Positions 1 to 7,586 of a DNA stretch of 64,000 nt are shown in pieces. Under the pieces are notes generated by a model, which saw nothing but the letters and a program-made list of their open reading frames with translations, made no database searches and had not been told where the DNA came from. The number at the start of each line of letters is the position of its first letter. Position 1 is the stretch's first letter. The translations under genes were made by a program, and so were the position numbers. The stretch is from the NCBI RefSeq assembly GCF_004791165.1, contig NZ_SRUZ01000002.1, positions 124,001 to 188,000 of the forward strand. The letters run 5' to 3'. The DNA comes from Mesorhizobium sp. M8A.F.Ca.ET.218.01.1.1. Its GTDB lineage: Bacteria; Pseudomonadota; Alphaproteobacteria; Rhizobiales; Rhizobiaceae.

Positions 1-228
1 CCGTTGCTGGCCGCCGCCCTGATGGGCTGGATGCGCCCGGAGGGCCTGTTCCTGGCGACCGCATTGGCGCATCTGTCCCTGGCGGGTTACACGCTGCTGC
101 GCATCAGCCGCCGCGCTCCGGTGCCGATCGAGGATCGCGACGCCTTCAAGACGCAGCCGGCTGACCGTTCGGTGACCCCCGAAGCATTGCGGCTCGATCC
201 GAGAAGAAAAGCAGAAGCAAACAGTTGA
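1..228 (+). CDS. MFS transporter, C-terminal fragment (5' end outside window)
   Basis: The frame is open from the first base and stops at 226-228, so only the last 75 or so residues are present. The visible part has one hydrophobic helix (about residues 12-33), then a basic stretch RISRRAPVP and a polar, proline-rich cytoplasmic tail. This hydrophobic-then-polar ending is common in 12-helix MFS permeases of rhizobia, and the RAPVPIEDRDAF tail is familiar from that group. Substrate cannot be judged. The next gene starts 31 bp downstream on the same strand. Confidence 0.6.
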   Translation, partial: PLLAAALMGWMRPEGLFLATALAHLSLAGYTLLRISRRAPVPIEDRDAFKTQPADRSVTPEALRLDPRRKAEANS

Positions 229-259
229 GATTTGAAAAACTTTGCCTCACAAATGAGGC

Positions 260-523
260 ATGATGTTTTCCGACGCCTTCATGGCGATCGCCGACCCCAA
301 TCGGCGCCATCTTCTGGAAGAACTTCGACGCGGTCCGAAGACCGTCAACGAATTGGCGTCCGGACTGCCAGTCTCCCGCCCGGCCGTATCACAGCATCTG
401 AAAGTGTTGCTCGACGCCGGGCTGGTCAACGCCAAGGCTGAAGGCACGCGGCGTGTCTATACGGTGAGCAATGCCGGCTTCCTGAGACTCAACATCTGGC
501 TCGATCAATTCTGGGAAGCCTGA
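260..523 (+). CDS. ArsR-family winged-helix transcriptional regulator
   Basis: An 87-residue protein that is almost entirely one ArsR winged helix. It opens with the family motif FMAIADPNRRHLLEEL, followed by the recognition-helix region LPVSRPAVSQHLKVLLDAGL and the wing segment KAEGTRRVYTV. No metal-binding cysteine pair is visible, so it belongs to the non-metal-sensing branch often paired with SRPBCC/AHSA1 proteins. Such a protein lies convergently at 556-1020. Two ATGs are adjacent (260 and 263) and either could be the start. The effector is unknown. Confidence 0.85.
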   Translation: MMFSDAFMAIADPNRRHLLEELRRGPKTVNELASGLPVSRPAVSQHLKVLLDAGLVNAKAEGTRRVYTVSNAGFLRLNIWLDQFWEA

Positions 524-555
524 TCGTTTCTGCCTGCGGCACTTGAGCTACCCGG

Positions 556-1020
556 TCAGGATTGCGAACTCACGAAGGCGCCGAGCGCGTCGAGCAGTTC
601 GCCCGTTCCATGCTCGCGCGTGGCTGAGGTGTCGTGGCCGTCGAAGAATGCGCCCTGCTCCGTCATCACAAGCCGCGTGCCGCCGCTTTCCGCCACAAAT
701 TCGATCGTCGCCAGCGACACCGAAACGCGGGTTTCGCCGAACAGCAGCTCATAGCTGTAAACGATGCGCTCGTCCGGCACGATGTCCTGATAGACCGCGT
801 TGAAGAAATGCATTTGCCCGTCGTTCGGGCAGCCGGCATTGACCTCCTTGCCGCCGACGCGGAAGTCCATTTCGTGCCGGGTGGGCACCGGGTCATGGGG
901 ATCGACGAACCAGCGCCGCTTGGCATCCGGGCTGCTGAATGCGGAGAAGACTTTCGCCGGTGCCACCGGATAGCTCCGCTCGACGACAAAGGTGGAATGG
1001 ACAACGGATCGCTCAGTCAT
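556..1020 (-). CDS. SRPBCC (AHSA1-like) domain protein
   Basis: A 154-residue single-domain protein of the START/SRPBCC fold. The diagnostic features are [20 protein letters not shown] at the N-terminus, the W-x-x-P segment ([10 protein letters not shown]) and the C-terminal [14 protein letters not shown]. The family binds hydrophobic ligands, and members beside ArsR regulators are widespread in Rhizobiales. Its ATG overlaps the TGA of the upstream SnoaL remnant (ATGA), and an AAGGAAGG ribosome site lies just upstream, so it is the last cistron of the GST-ArsR-SnoaL'-SRPBCC operon. The ligand is unknown. Confidence 0.85.
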   Translation of the reverse strand: MTERSVVHSTFVVERSYPVAPAKVFSAFSSPDAKRRWFVDPHDPVPTRHEMDFRVGGKEVNAGCPNDGQMHFFNAVYQDIVPDERIVYSYELLFGETRVSVSLATIEFVAESGGTRLVMTEQGAFFDGHDTSATREHGTGELLDALGAFVSSQS

Positions 1021-1172
1021 GAAACCTTCCTTGGTGGATTGAATTGCCCGGAACGTGACCCTGAAAACCGGAGGCCGGTCTTCGGGAGCATGCTTGAACC
1101 CATCACGGCGCGGTCTCCGGCCTGAAAGGCGGCGAAATAGCCGCGCACCAGTTCGGATTTGGTCTTCGACAT
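1017..1172 (-). pseudogene. Truncated SnoaL-like (NTF2-fold) gene remnant
   Basis: An open frame of 51 codons. The first 24 residues ([20 protein letters not shown] and onwards) look like the first helix of SnoaL-like polyketide-cyclase/NTF2 proteins. These are normally about 110-130 residues and often sit next to ArsR and SRPBCC genes. After VMGSS the sequence loses any family resemblance and ends in a short basic tail, so most of the domain appears deleted. The stop codon still overlaps the start of the SRPBCC gene, so the fragment may be kept for translational coupling. A short functional peptide cannot be ruled out. Confidence 0.55.
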
Positions 1173-1185
1173 GACATTTTCCTCT

Positions 1186-1509
1186 CTAGCTTTCGGCCAG
1201 GAAATCGCCGAGCCGATCCAGCCGGCGCTCCCACGAGAGGCGCCGCTCATTGATCCAGTGCTCGGCCGCTCGCAACGCCCTTGGATCGATCTGGCAAGTG
1301 CGCACCCGCCCGACCTTCTGCGTGCGCACGAGGCCGCTCGCTTCCAGCAGATTGAGGTGCTGGACGACCGCCGACAGCGACATCGCCAACGGCTCGGCCA
1401 GCTGGCTCACCGAGGCGGGGCCGCGTGACAGCCGGTCGACCATCTGCCGCCGCGCCGGATCGGCGAGCGCCTGGAACATCAGGTCGAGTTGGGCGGGATC
1501 GTGCAGCAT
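1186..1509 (-). CDS. ArsR-family transcriptional regulator
   Basis: A 107-residue winged-helix regulator. The typical ArsR start FQALADPARRQMVDRLSRGP is followed by the helix-turn-helix SQLAEPLAMSLSAVVQHLNL and the wing GLVRTQKVGRVRTCQID. Its C-terminus (WINERRLSWERRLDRLGDFL) is the amphipathic dimerisation helix usual in ArsR proteins coupled to SRPBCC genes. It starts 5 bp after the GST gene stops, so the two are probably co-transcribed. It likely controls its own operon. The effector is unknown. Confidence 0.88.
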   Translation of the reverse strand: MLHDPAQLDLMFQALADPARRQMVDRLSRGPASVSQLAEPLAMSLSAVVQHLNLLEASGLVRTQKVGRVRTCQIDPRALRAAEHWINERRLSWERRLDRLGDFLAES

Positions 1510-1514
1510 CGCGA

Positions 1515-2171
1515 TCAGCCGTTGTTGTAGGGGAAGAACTTGAAGTAGGGCTGCGCCTCCTCGATCACCCTGATGAAGGCGGCGCGTTGCAGCAAGCGGT
1601 CGTGATAGCGCTGCACGGCGGGATATTTGTCGCCGAACGGCTCGACCTTGTTGGCGTAGAAGAGCGCCGGAGACGCCGCGCAATCGGCCATGGTGAAGGC
1701 ATCGCCTACAGCCCATTCCCTGGACTGCATTTCCTGTTCGATGATGGCATAGGAATTGCGCAACTGGCCGCGCGCCTGTTCGACACCGAATGGATCGGTC
1801 TTGTCGAGCGGCCGCAACCTGTCGCCGACGATCTTCTGCATCGGCTCCTGCACATAGAAATCATAGAAGCGGTCGGCCTGACGGACCGCCAGCGCCAGGT
1901 CGATGTCGGCGGGAACGAGTTCGACCGGTCCCGGATAGTGCGCGGCCAGATATTCCACGACAATGGTCGATTCCAGCACAGTGCGGTCTCGCGCGTCGTC
2001 GCGCAGCGCCGGCATCTTGCCGGTCGGCGAAATCTTCAGGAAGGCCGCGCGTGATTGCTCGTCGCCGAGATCGACAATGACCGGCGCAAAAGGCGTGGCG
2101 TTCTCGTAAAGCGCGATCAGCGGCTTCCAGCAGAAGGAAGCCAGCGGATGGAAATGCAGCGTCAGGGACAT
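1515..2171 (-). CDS. Glutathione S-transferase family protein
   Basis: A 218-residue two-domain GST. The thioredoxin-like N-terminal half has SFCWKPLIALYENATPF, the cis-proline loop (SPTGKMPAL) and the glutathione-contacting ESTIVVEYL. The all-helical C-terminal half carries the N-capping box region VGDAFTMADCAASPALFY. It should conjugate or reduce electrophiles with glutathione in the cytoplasm, but the substrate cannot be inferred. The start at 2171 matches the family N-terminus (MSLTLHFHPLASFC); an in-frame ATG 30 bp upstream would add an unlikely extension. It is the first gene of the ArsR/SRPBCC operon. Confidence 0.88.
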   Translation of the reverse strand: MSLTLHFHPLASFCWKPLIALYENATPFAPVIVDLGDEQSRAAFLKISPTGKMPALRDDARDRTVLESTIVVEYLAAHYPGPVELVPADIDLALAVRQADRFYDFYVQEPMQKIVGDRLRPLDKTDPFGVEQARGQLRNSYAIIEQEMQSREWAVGDAFTMADCAASPALFYANKVEPFGDKYPAVQRYHDRLLQRAAFIRVIEEAQPYFKFFPYNNG

Positions 2172-2260
2172 TCTTGTGCTCGTCTGTTTCTGTGGCAACA
2201 CTGAAGCATTTGCTTAACTATTGCGGTGAACCTCGCTCGTCAAGGCCCACCCGCGAAGTC

Positions 2261-3097
2261 TCAGCTGGATCGGACGTGCGCGACGATGGCGGCCTCTATG
2301 TCAGGCCAGTCATCCGGATGCAGTTCGTGACCGCCGCCTTCGATGCGAAGCAGTTTCGCGCCGGCAACAGCTTGGGCCAGGGCCTCGCCATGCTCGACCG
2401 GAAAGATCGGATCCGACGTGCCGTGGATGACCAGAAGCGGCGCCGCTATTTCGGGCAGGCGGCCCTTCCACTGGTTACCGCCCTTGAGCATGAAATGATT
2501 GGTGGCGCTCAGGAAGCCGCCGGACCTGCTGTAATCCCGTTCGATGAACGCTCTCATCCCCGCCTCGTCGAACGGATGGGCGGTGCTGGCGATCGCCCGC
2601 GCATCCCTGACCATGAAGTCGATGACCTGGCGGCGATCCGTCCAGTCGACTTTGGCTCCATCGGCCGAATGCTCCAGATAGGCGTCGGTCGTTTTCGGCA
2701 GATGCGAAGTGTCGGTCCCCACGGGCGAACTGCTGATCACGGTCAGCGAAGCGACGCGCAAGGGGTGCCTGAGCGCCACGAACTGGGCAATCATGCCGCC
2801 CATCGACATTCCCACGACATGCGCCTTGCCGATGCCGCGGCTGTCGAGAGCGGCAATCGCGTCGTCGGCCATGTCGTCGAAAGTGTAGGGCGGCTGTCCC
2901 ACCGGGTATTTGGTCGACCGGCCGGTGTCGCGATTGTCGTAGCGGATCACGTAGAGGCCGGCATCCGCGAGTTTCCGGCAAAACGCCTCGGGCCACCAAA
3001 GCATCGAGGCCATAGCGCCCATGATCAACAGCAGCGCGGGGTCCGCCGGATCGCCAAAGGTTTCGGATATGATCTCGGGACGGTCCTTGGTTGTCAT
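2261..3097 (-). CDS. Alpha/beta-hydrolase fold protein
   Basis: A 278-residue alpha/beta hydrolase. The nucleophile elbow is GMSMGG, with Ser in the G-x-S-x-G motif. The oxyanion region is LLLIMGAMASMLWWP, the acid is probably in HGTSDPIFP, and the catalytic His lies in GGGHELHPDDW near the C-terminus. DNRDTGRSTK after strand 4 is typical of proteins related to RdmC and to haloperoxidase-like esterases. The start at 3097 is preceded by GAGGAGGG at good spacing. It is transcribed away from an HxlR regulator at 3193, which is probably its controller. The substrate is unknown. Confidence 0.85.
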   Translation of the reverse strand: MTTKDRPEIISETFGDPADPALLLIMGAMASMLWWPEAFCRKLADAGLYVIRYDNRDTGRSTKYPVGQPPYTFDDMADDAIAALDSRGIGKAHVVGMSMGGMIAQFVALRHPLRVASLTVISSSPVGTDTSHLPKTTDAYLEHSADGAKVDWTDRRQVIDFMVRDARAIASTAHPFDEAGMRAFIERDYSRSGGFLSATNHFMLKGGNQWKGRLPEIAAPLLVIHGTSDPIFPVEHGEALAQAVAGAKLLRIEGGGHELHPDDWPDIEAAIVAHVRSS

Positions 3098-3134
3098 TTG
3101 CTGGCCCTCCTCATCTGATTGCATTTTGCAATCG

Positions 3135-3169
3135 GTTGCACGATAATAAAACCGATACGATAATGCAAC
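3135..3169. promoter_or_regulatory. Candidate HxlR operator in the divergent promoter
   Basis: Between the divergent hydrolase and HxlR genes, GTTGCA (3135-3140) and TGCAAC (3164-3169) form an inverted repeat. It encloses two direct copies of CGATAAT (3141-3147 and 3158-3164). The 95-bp gap is AT-rich compared with its surroundings. HxlR proteins usually bind short symmetrical sites in such shared promoters; the assignment here is inference. Confidence 0.4.
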
Positions 3170-3192
3170 TGGTTTTGCGTGGAGAACATCGA

Positions 3193-3714
3193 ATGACCCT
3201 CGATCGCCGGTCAGGCTGCCCGATCAACCTCTCGCTCGAGGTGTTCGGCGACCGCTGGAGCCTGATCATCCTGCGCGACATGATTTTTGGCGGCAGGCGG
3301 CATTTTCGTGAGTTGCTCAACGGGTCGATGGAAGGCATTGCTTCCAACATCCTCGCCGACCGGCTGAAGCGGCTGATGGAACTCGGCATGTTGACCAAGG
3401 CGGACGACCCCAGTCACAAGCAGAAGGCGATCTACAGCCTGACCGAGATGGCCATCACACTGGTGCCCATCCTTGCCCATCTCGGCGCCTGGGGCCGCGT
3501 CTGGCTGCCGACCAGCGAGGAGCTGTCGATCCGCGCCGAACTCCTTGAAAAGGGCGGGCCGCCAATGTGGGAGAAATTCATGGCCGAGTTGCGCCATGAG
3601 CATCTCGGCACCCCTCTCGATACAGCGCCCGGCCCCTCTGTCCGTGCAACGCTGCGGGCCGCCTATGAAGCGGTGGTTGCCGAAAAGGCCCTCAACGCCA
3701 GCCCGGCCGGCTGA
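3193..3714 (+). CDS. HxlR-family winged-helix transcriptional regulator
   Basis: A 173-residue protein with the HxlR signature at the N-terminus: RRSGCPINLSLEVFGDRWSL, then ILRDMIFGGRRHFRELL and the recognition region ASNILADRLKRLMELGML. The single Cys near residue 8 matches the redox/electrophile-sensing position of some HxlR proteins such as HypR. The C-terminal 60 residues are a family-variable extension. The ATG at 3193 has GGAG 8 bp upstream; an ATG at 3163 is less likely. It is divergent from the alpha/beta hydrolase, its probable target. Confidence 0.85.
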   Translation: MTLDRRSGCPINLSLEVFGDRWSLIILRDMIFGGRRHFRELLNGSMEGIASNILADRLKRLMELGMLTKADDPSHKQKAIYSLTEMAITLVPILAHLGAWGRVWLPTSEELSIRAELLEKGGPPMWEKFMAELRHEHLGTPLDTAPGPSVRATLRAAYEAVVAEKALNASPAG

Positions 3715-3772
3715 CCAACTATTTTCCCCGTTGAAAGGCCGGCTCTGCTACAAGGGACGAAAATCACACGTG

Positions 3773-4024
3773 ATGGGATTGGATAGACTCTTGGTTGAGA
3801 ACTCTAGGGACACTGCCCGCGCGCGTGCCGATCTGCGCTTCAAGAAGCAGGAAGAGGCGGCGACGGTCCGGCAGAAAGCCATGGCCGAGTATGTCGCCGA
3901 GAGCGATGCCCGCAAGGCCAAGACCGACAAGCTGCGGGCGCTGCGGCTCGCCAAGGAAGCCGAAGATCTGGCCAACACGCCTGCCGCACCTGCCAAGAAG
4001 CCGGCCCGCGCCAAGAAAAAGTAA
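3773..4024 (+). CDS. Small charged conserved protein, function unknown
   Basis: An 83-residue, highly charged protein. Residues 10-70 are rich in Ala, Arg, Lys and Glu with few helix breakers and probably form one long helix. The tail is strongly basic (KKPARAKKK). It resembles a small conserved protein of Rhizobiales without a named function. ATG at 3773 is directly preceded by a GTG that could also serve. The frame is also open further upstream, but that part overlaps the end of the HxlR gene and has no protein-like character. Confidence 0.55.
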   Translation: MGLDRLLVENSRDTARARADLRFKKQEEAATVRQKAMAEYVAESDARKAKTDKLRALRLAKEAEDLANTPAAPAKKPARAKKK

Positions 4025-4185
4025 CGTCTCCCCCTCCGCCAATTCCTCGCCCTGAATCGAGCTGTGGTGACGCCACCGGTCAGGCGCCTTCATCCCGCTG
4101 CTTCACAGGAAGCAATTTCAACCGAAACCGGGATTGCCTCGCCCGGCTGACCGCCGATGATCGGGCTGTTCAACAGGAGATTGCC

Positions 4186-4617
4186 ATGACCGCGCTGCCG
4201 CTCGAAAAAGCCGTCGAGATCATCGATGCCGCCTTCGCCAGGGGCACCGATCTCAAGCTCAAGCCGCTCGGCGTCTCGGTGCTCGACGCCGGCGGGCATC
4301 TGGTCGCCTTCCAGCGCCAGGACGGCGCTTCGTTCCTGCGCCCGCAAATGTCGGCCGGCAAGGCCTATGGCGCGCTGGCCATCGGCATGGGCTCGCGCAA
4401 GGTCGAGGCCTTCGCCAAGGAACGTCCGCATCTGGTTGCCGGCATTTCCGACGTGTCGGGAGGACGCGTGCTGCCGGTCGCCGGCGGCGTGCTGATCCGC
4501 GACAAGGCAGGGAGCATCATCGGCGCCGTCGGTATTTCCGGCGATACATCCGACAATGACGAGGCAGCCGCGATTGCCGGCATCGAAGCCGCCGGCTTCA
4601 CCGCCGATCCGGGCTGA
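4186..4617 (+). CDS. GlcG/HbpS family heme-binding-like protein (DUF336)
   Basis: A 143-residue protein of the GlcG/HbpS family. The family pattern is plain: EKAVEIIDAAFARGTDLKLKP, then SVLDAGGHLVAFQRQDGAS, KAYGALAIGMGSR, and the glycine-rich VAGGVLIRDKAGSIIGAVG followed by SGDTSDNDEAAA. Characterised relatives bind heme or small cofactors and are often accessory to oxidoreductases. No partner gene is adjacent, so its role is open. It converges on the membrane-protein gene 3 bp away. Confidence 0.85.
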   Translation: MTALPLEKAVEIIDAAFARGTDLKLKPLGVSVLDAGGHLVAFQRQDGASFLRPQMSAGKAYGALAIGMGSRKVEAFAKERPHLVAGISDVSGGRVLPVAGGVLIRDKAGSIIGAVGISGDTSDNDEAAAIAGIEAAGFTADPG

Positions 4618-4620
4618 GCC

Positions 4621-5022
4621 TCAATTCAAATTGATGTCGCGGCTGGCCGACCGCATCGACACCGCGAACCCGGCCAGCACGTCGAACAGCGCGATGATCA
4701 TCAGCGTGAAGAAGATGGAGTGCGCGGCACCCTTCACCAGCAGGAACTCGACCAGGAAAGCGACGAAGACCAGCATCGACAGAAGATGGTCCATGATCGA
4801 GGCCGTGGTCGTGCGCGCCGACTTCACCATTTCGAGGAACAGGAAGATCAGCCCGATCAGCACAATCAGGTCGCCGAGCGTCATCGAGAACACCCCGCCC
4901 GACATCATGCGGAACGAGAAGATCTCACTCGCCCACGGATCGTCGCCGCCGCCGAATATTCCGAGCAGGCCGAGATTGTAGAGCACGAAAGGCACGATCA
5001 AAAGCGGGACGGCACCGAACAT
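4621..5022 (-). CDS. Small four-helix membrane protein, function unknown
   Basis: A 133-residue integral membrane protein with about four hydrophobic helices (near residues 4-24, 47-64, 79-97 and 101-121). A polar loop (GGGDDPWASEIFSFRM) follows the first. It resembles conserved uncharacterised inner-membrane proteins of Rhizobiales. GGAG lies about 7 bp before the ATG at 5022; the upstream open frame lacks protein-like composition. It is a single gene, convergent with the GlcG-like gene. Confidence 0.7.
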   Translation of the reverse strand: MFGAVPLLIVPFVLYNLGLLGIFGGGDDPWASEIFSFRMMSGGVFSMTLGDLIVLIGLIFLFLEMVKSARTTTASIMDHLLSMLVFVAFLVEFLLVKGAAHSIFFTLMIIALFDVLAGFAVSMRSASRDINLN

Positions 5023-5176
5023 CTGGCGTCTCCATATGGGGGCACCTTCTGTAGAATGCTCCACAGGCACGGCGTCAAGATTTTTCGTGCGCGGCCGCAA
5101 ACACGGTCGAAGACCGGATGCAACAACCATGTCAGCCGATTGCCCGGCCGACATGGAACAAACGGGAACTGCAAGC

Positions 5177-6130
5177 TCAGCGCTTGAAGTAGCCCGCGCG
5201 CACGGCGGCGCCGATGACGTTGAGGATGATGTGGCCCGCCGTCATCGAGGTGATCTCGTTGACGTCGCGCGCCGGCGCGATCTCGACGATGTCCATGCCG
5301 ATGAGGCGCCCCTTGCCGACCAGCCCCTGGATCAGCTCGATCGTCTGGCGGTAGCTGACACCGCCCGGCTGCGGCCCTTCCACCGCCGGCATGACGGCTG
5401 GATCCAGCCCGTCGGCGTCGATCGTGAGGTAATAGCGGCCGCCATCCGGAATGCGCTTGAGCAAGGCGGCGGTGCCCATATCCTGCCACTCGTTGGTGGT
5501 GATGATGTTGGCGCCATAGGCGCGCGCCGCCTCCACCTCCTCGGTGCGCGCGCTGCCCTGGCCACGGACGCCGACCTGGAAGATATCCTTGATATGCGCC
5601 ATCTCCGAGGCCCGGCGGATGGTGCTTGAATAGCCTTCCTTGACGCCGTTGACATTGTCGCGCCAGTCGAGATGCGCGTCGAGCTGCACCAGGGTGATCG
5701 GGCCTTCACCATCAAGCGCCCTGAAGATCGGGATCGGAATGCCATGGTCGCCGCCGATTGTGATCGGCAGGGCGCCGGCGGCGCGGATCTTGCGGATCGC
5801 CGCTTCGGCCCTGCCGTAATGCCCGACATGGTCGGCGGCATTGCCGGGCACGTCACCGACATCGACCACCTTGATATCCTGGCCGGCGAAGACCGGCCCG
5901 CCAATGTCGAAATCATAACGGTCGAGCGCCTGGCTGATGCGCTTGGATGCCCGCCGCACCGCCGTCGGCGCATTGGTCTGGTCGTTGATCAGCTCGTCGA
6001 TCGTATAGGGATCGCCATAGGGCATGCCGATGATGGCCACATCGGCCTTGAGCGTATCGAGATCCTCGACCAGCGGGAAGTTCATGAATGTCTGGAAGAC
6101 ATCGCGCGGCGCGGTGGTGAGCTTGGACAT
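5177..6130 (-). CDS. Agmatinase/ureohydrolase family protein
   Basis: A 317-residue ureohydrolase. All six manganese ligands are present: His129 in GGDHG, Asp151/His153/Asp155 in DAHLD, and Asp238/Asp240 in DADGLDP. The last motif reads DADG where agmatinases typically have DIDxxDP. The family hydrolyses a guanidino group to urea and an amine (agmatine, guanidinobutyrate and similar compounds). Its position directly after two amino-acid permease genes and under an Lrp-type regulator suggests it acts on the imported compound. Exact substrate specificity cannot be read from the sequence, so no symbol is given. Confidence 0.87.
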   Translation of the reverse strand: MSKLTTAPRDVFQTFMNFPLVEDLDTLKADVAIIGMPYGDPYTIDELINDQTNAPTAVRRASKRISQALDRYDFDIGGPVFAGQDIKVVDVGDVPGNAADHVGHYGRAEAAIRKIRAAGALPITIGGDHGIPIPIFRALDGEGPITLVQLDAHLDWRDNVNGVKEGYSSTIRRASEMAHIKDIFQVGVRGQGSARTEEVEAARAYGANIITTNEWQDMGTAALLKRIPDGGRYYLTIDADGLDPAVMPAVEGPQPGGVSYRQTIELIQGLVGKGRLIGMDIVEIAPARDVNEITSMTAGHIILNVIGAAVRAGYFKR

Positions 6131-6162
6131 GGGGTCTCCTCTGTGTTGAAGGCTTTTTGGGA

Positions 6163-6837
6163 TCAGGCGCCACGGCGGGCCGCGAGATGGGGCTGCAGCC
6201 TGTGCTCCAGGCTGCGCGAGATCGCCGCGACAAGGGCGGTCAGGCCCCAGTACAGCAATGCGATGGCGGTGAAGATCTCCACCGGCGAGAAGGTTCGGCC
6301 GATGACGTTCTGAGCCATGTAGGTGAGTTCGGGGACGGTGATCGCCGACAGGATCGCCGATTCCTTGATCAGCGTGATGGTGAGGTTGGTGGCGGCCGGC
6401 AAGATATAGCCGAGCACTTGCGGCACCAGGATCTTGCGGAAGATGGTGAGGTAGCGCAGCCCCAGCGCGTAGCCGGCCTCGACCTGGCCCCGCGATATGG
6501 ACTGGATCGCGCCCCTGATGATTTCGGCGGAATAGGCGCTGGCATAGGCCGACAGCGCGCCGACCGAGACCACGACCGGCGAAAGCCTGATGCCGAACAT
6601 CGGCAAGGCGTAGAACAACAGGAATATCTGGATCAGGAACGGGATGTTGCGGAACAGCTCGACATAGGCCGAGACGATCGCCGCCGGCAGCCGCCCGCCG
6701 CGCAGCCTGACCAGCGCCAGCAAGATGCCGAGAGCGAAGCCCAGCGGCAGGGAGACGGCGCACATCAGCACGGTGTTGCCGAAGCCCTTGGCGAGAATCT
6801 GCCAATTGTCGGCGATGACGGAGACGTCGAAGCTCAT
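6163..6837 (-). CDS. Polar amino-acid ABC transporter permease
   Basis: A 224-residue permease of the His/Glu/Gln/Arg/opine family. It has about five membrane helices and the cytoplasmic EAA loop QVEAGYALGLRYLTIFRKIL. The N-terminal ELFRNIPFLIQIFLLFYALP is the characteristic R-N-x-P segment of this family. Its start overlaps the end of the preceding permease by 4 bp, showing translational coupling. The second half of the permease heterodimer is the neighbouring gene. No ATPase gene is in this operon. Confidence 0.9.
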   Translation of the reverse strand: MSFDVSVIADNWQILAKGFGNTVLMCAVSLPLGFALGILLALVRLRGGRLPAAIVSAYVELFRNIPFLIQIFLLFYALPMFGIRLSPVVVSVGALSAYASAYSAEIIRGAIQSISRGQVEAGYALGLRYLTIFRKILVPQVLGYILPAATNLTITLIKESAILSAITVPELTYMAQNVIGRTFSPVEIFTAIALLYWGLTALVAAISRSLEHRLQPHLAARRGA

Positions 6838-7493
6838 GCCCGCGCCCCGTCCGCCTTGCGCTCCAGGTGCCTGGTCAGCAGGCTGCAGGAGAACAACACG
6901 ATGAAGTACAGCACCGCCGCCACGCAGAACGCCTCGACCGGCCGGTAGGTGACGTTCATGATGTTCTGCGCCGTGCGCGTGAGTTCCACCACCGCTATCA
7001 CCGACAGGATGGACGACGCCTTCACCAGCATGGTGAACTCGTTGACCATCGGCGGAATGACGGCGCGCAAGAGTTGCGGCAGGATGATCTTGAACCAGGT
7101 CACGACAGGCTTCAGGCCAAGCGCCTTGGCCGCCTCATACTGGCCTGCGGGAATGCGCGTCAGCCCGGCGCGCAGGATCTCGGCGACGAAGGCCGCGCTG
7201 TTGAAGCTGAGCGCCAGCACACCCGCCAGAAGCGGCGGCAGGTCGATGCCGACCAGGCCGGGCAGCACGTAATAGACCACGAAGATCTGCACGATCAGCG
7301 GCGTGCCGCGGATGAAGCTGGTGTAGAGCGCGCCTATCCAGCGGACCACGCGCCACCGCGACCGGCCGCAGGCAAGCAGGCCGAAGCCGATCAGCGTGCC
7401 GACCAGGAACCCCAGCGCCGAGACCCCGAGCGTGATGGCGGCACCGGTCAGGAATTGCGGCAGAAAGGTCAGCGTCTTTGAAAAATGGAACAT
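6834..7493 (-). CDS. Polar amino-acid ABC transporter permease
   Basis: A 219-residue permease, paralogous to the next gene. The family markers are SFIRGTPLIVQIFVVYYVLP and the EAA loop GQYEAAKALGLKPVVTWFKI. It has about five helices. It should pair with the 6163-6837 product to form the channel. A large stem-loop separates it from the upstream binding-protein gene. Because no ATPase is encoded here, a shared ATPase from another amino-acid importer is presumably used. Confidence 0.9.
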   Translation of the reverse strand: MFHFSKTLTFLPQFLTGAAITLGVSALGFLVGTLIGFGLLACGRSRWRVVRWIGALYTSFIRGTPLIVQIFVVYYVLPGLVGIDLPPLLAGVLALSFNSAAFVAEILRAGLTRIPAGQYEAAKALGLKPVVTWFKIILPQLLRAVIPPMVNEFTMLVKASSILSVIAVVELTRTAQNIMNVTYRPVEAFCVAAVLYFIVLFSCSLLTRHLERKADGARA

Positions 7494-7519
7494 TTTTCAG
7501 CTCGAACGGAAAAGCATCG

Positions 7520-7574
7520 TCTGGCGTCGGCGCGGGCGCTATCAGCGGCAGCGCATCGTCCGCGCCGCGCCAGA
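7520..7574 (-). other. Long stem-loop between binding-protein and permease genes
   Basis: The arms 7520-7535 and 7560-7574 pair over about 15 bp (TCTGGCG plus CGGCGCGG on one side) with a single bulged base. It sits within 12 bp of the end of the binding-protein gene, and no T-tract follows. Such structures often protect the 3' end of the binding-protein transcript or attenuate read-through into permease genes. Confidence 0.6.
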
Positions 7575-7586
7575 CATGTTCGGGGC

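Noticed and set aside
5177..6805. Extension of the agmatinase frame through the permease gene
   Set aside because: The added 225 residues are an out-of-frame reading of the permease; the ATG at 6130 starts the family N-terminus.
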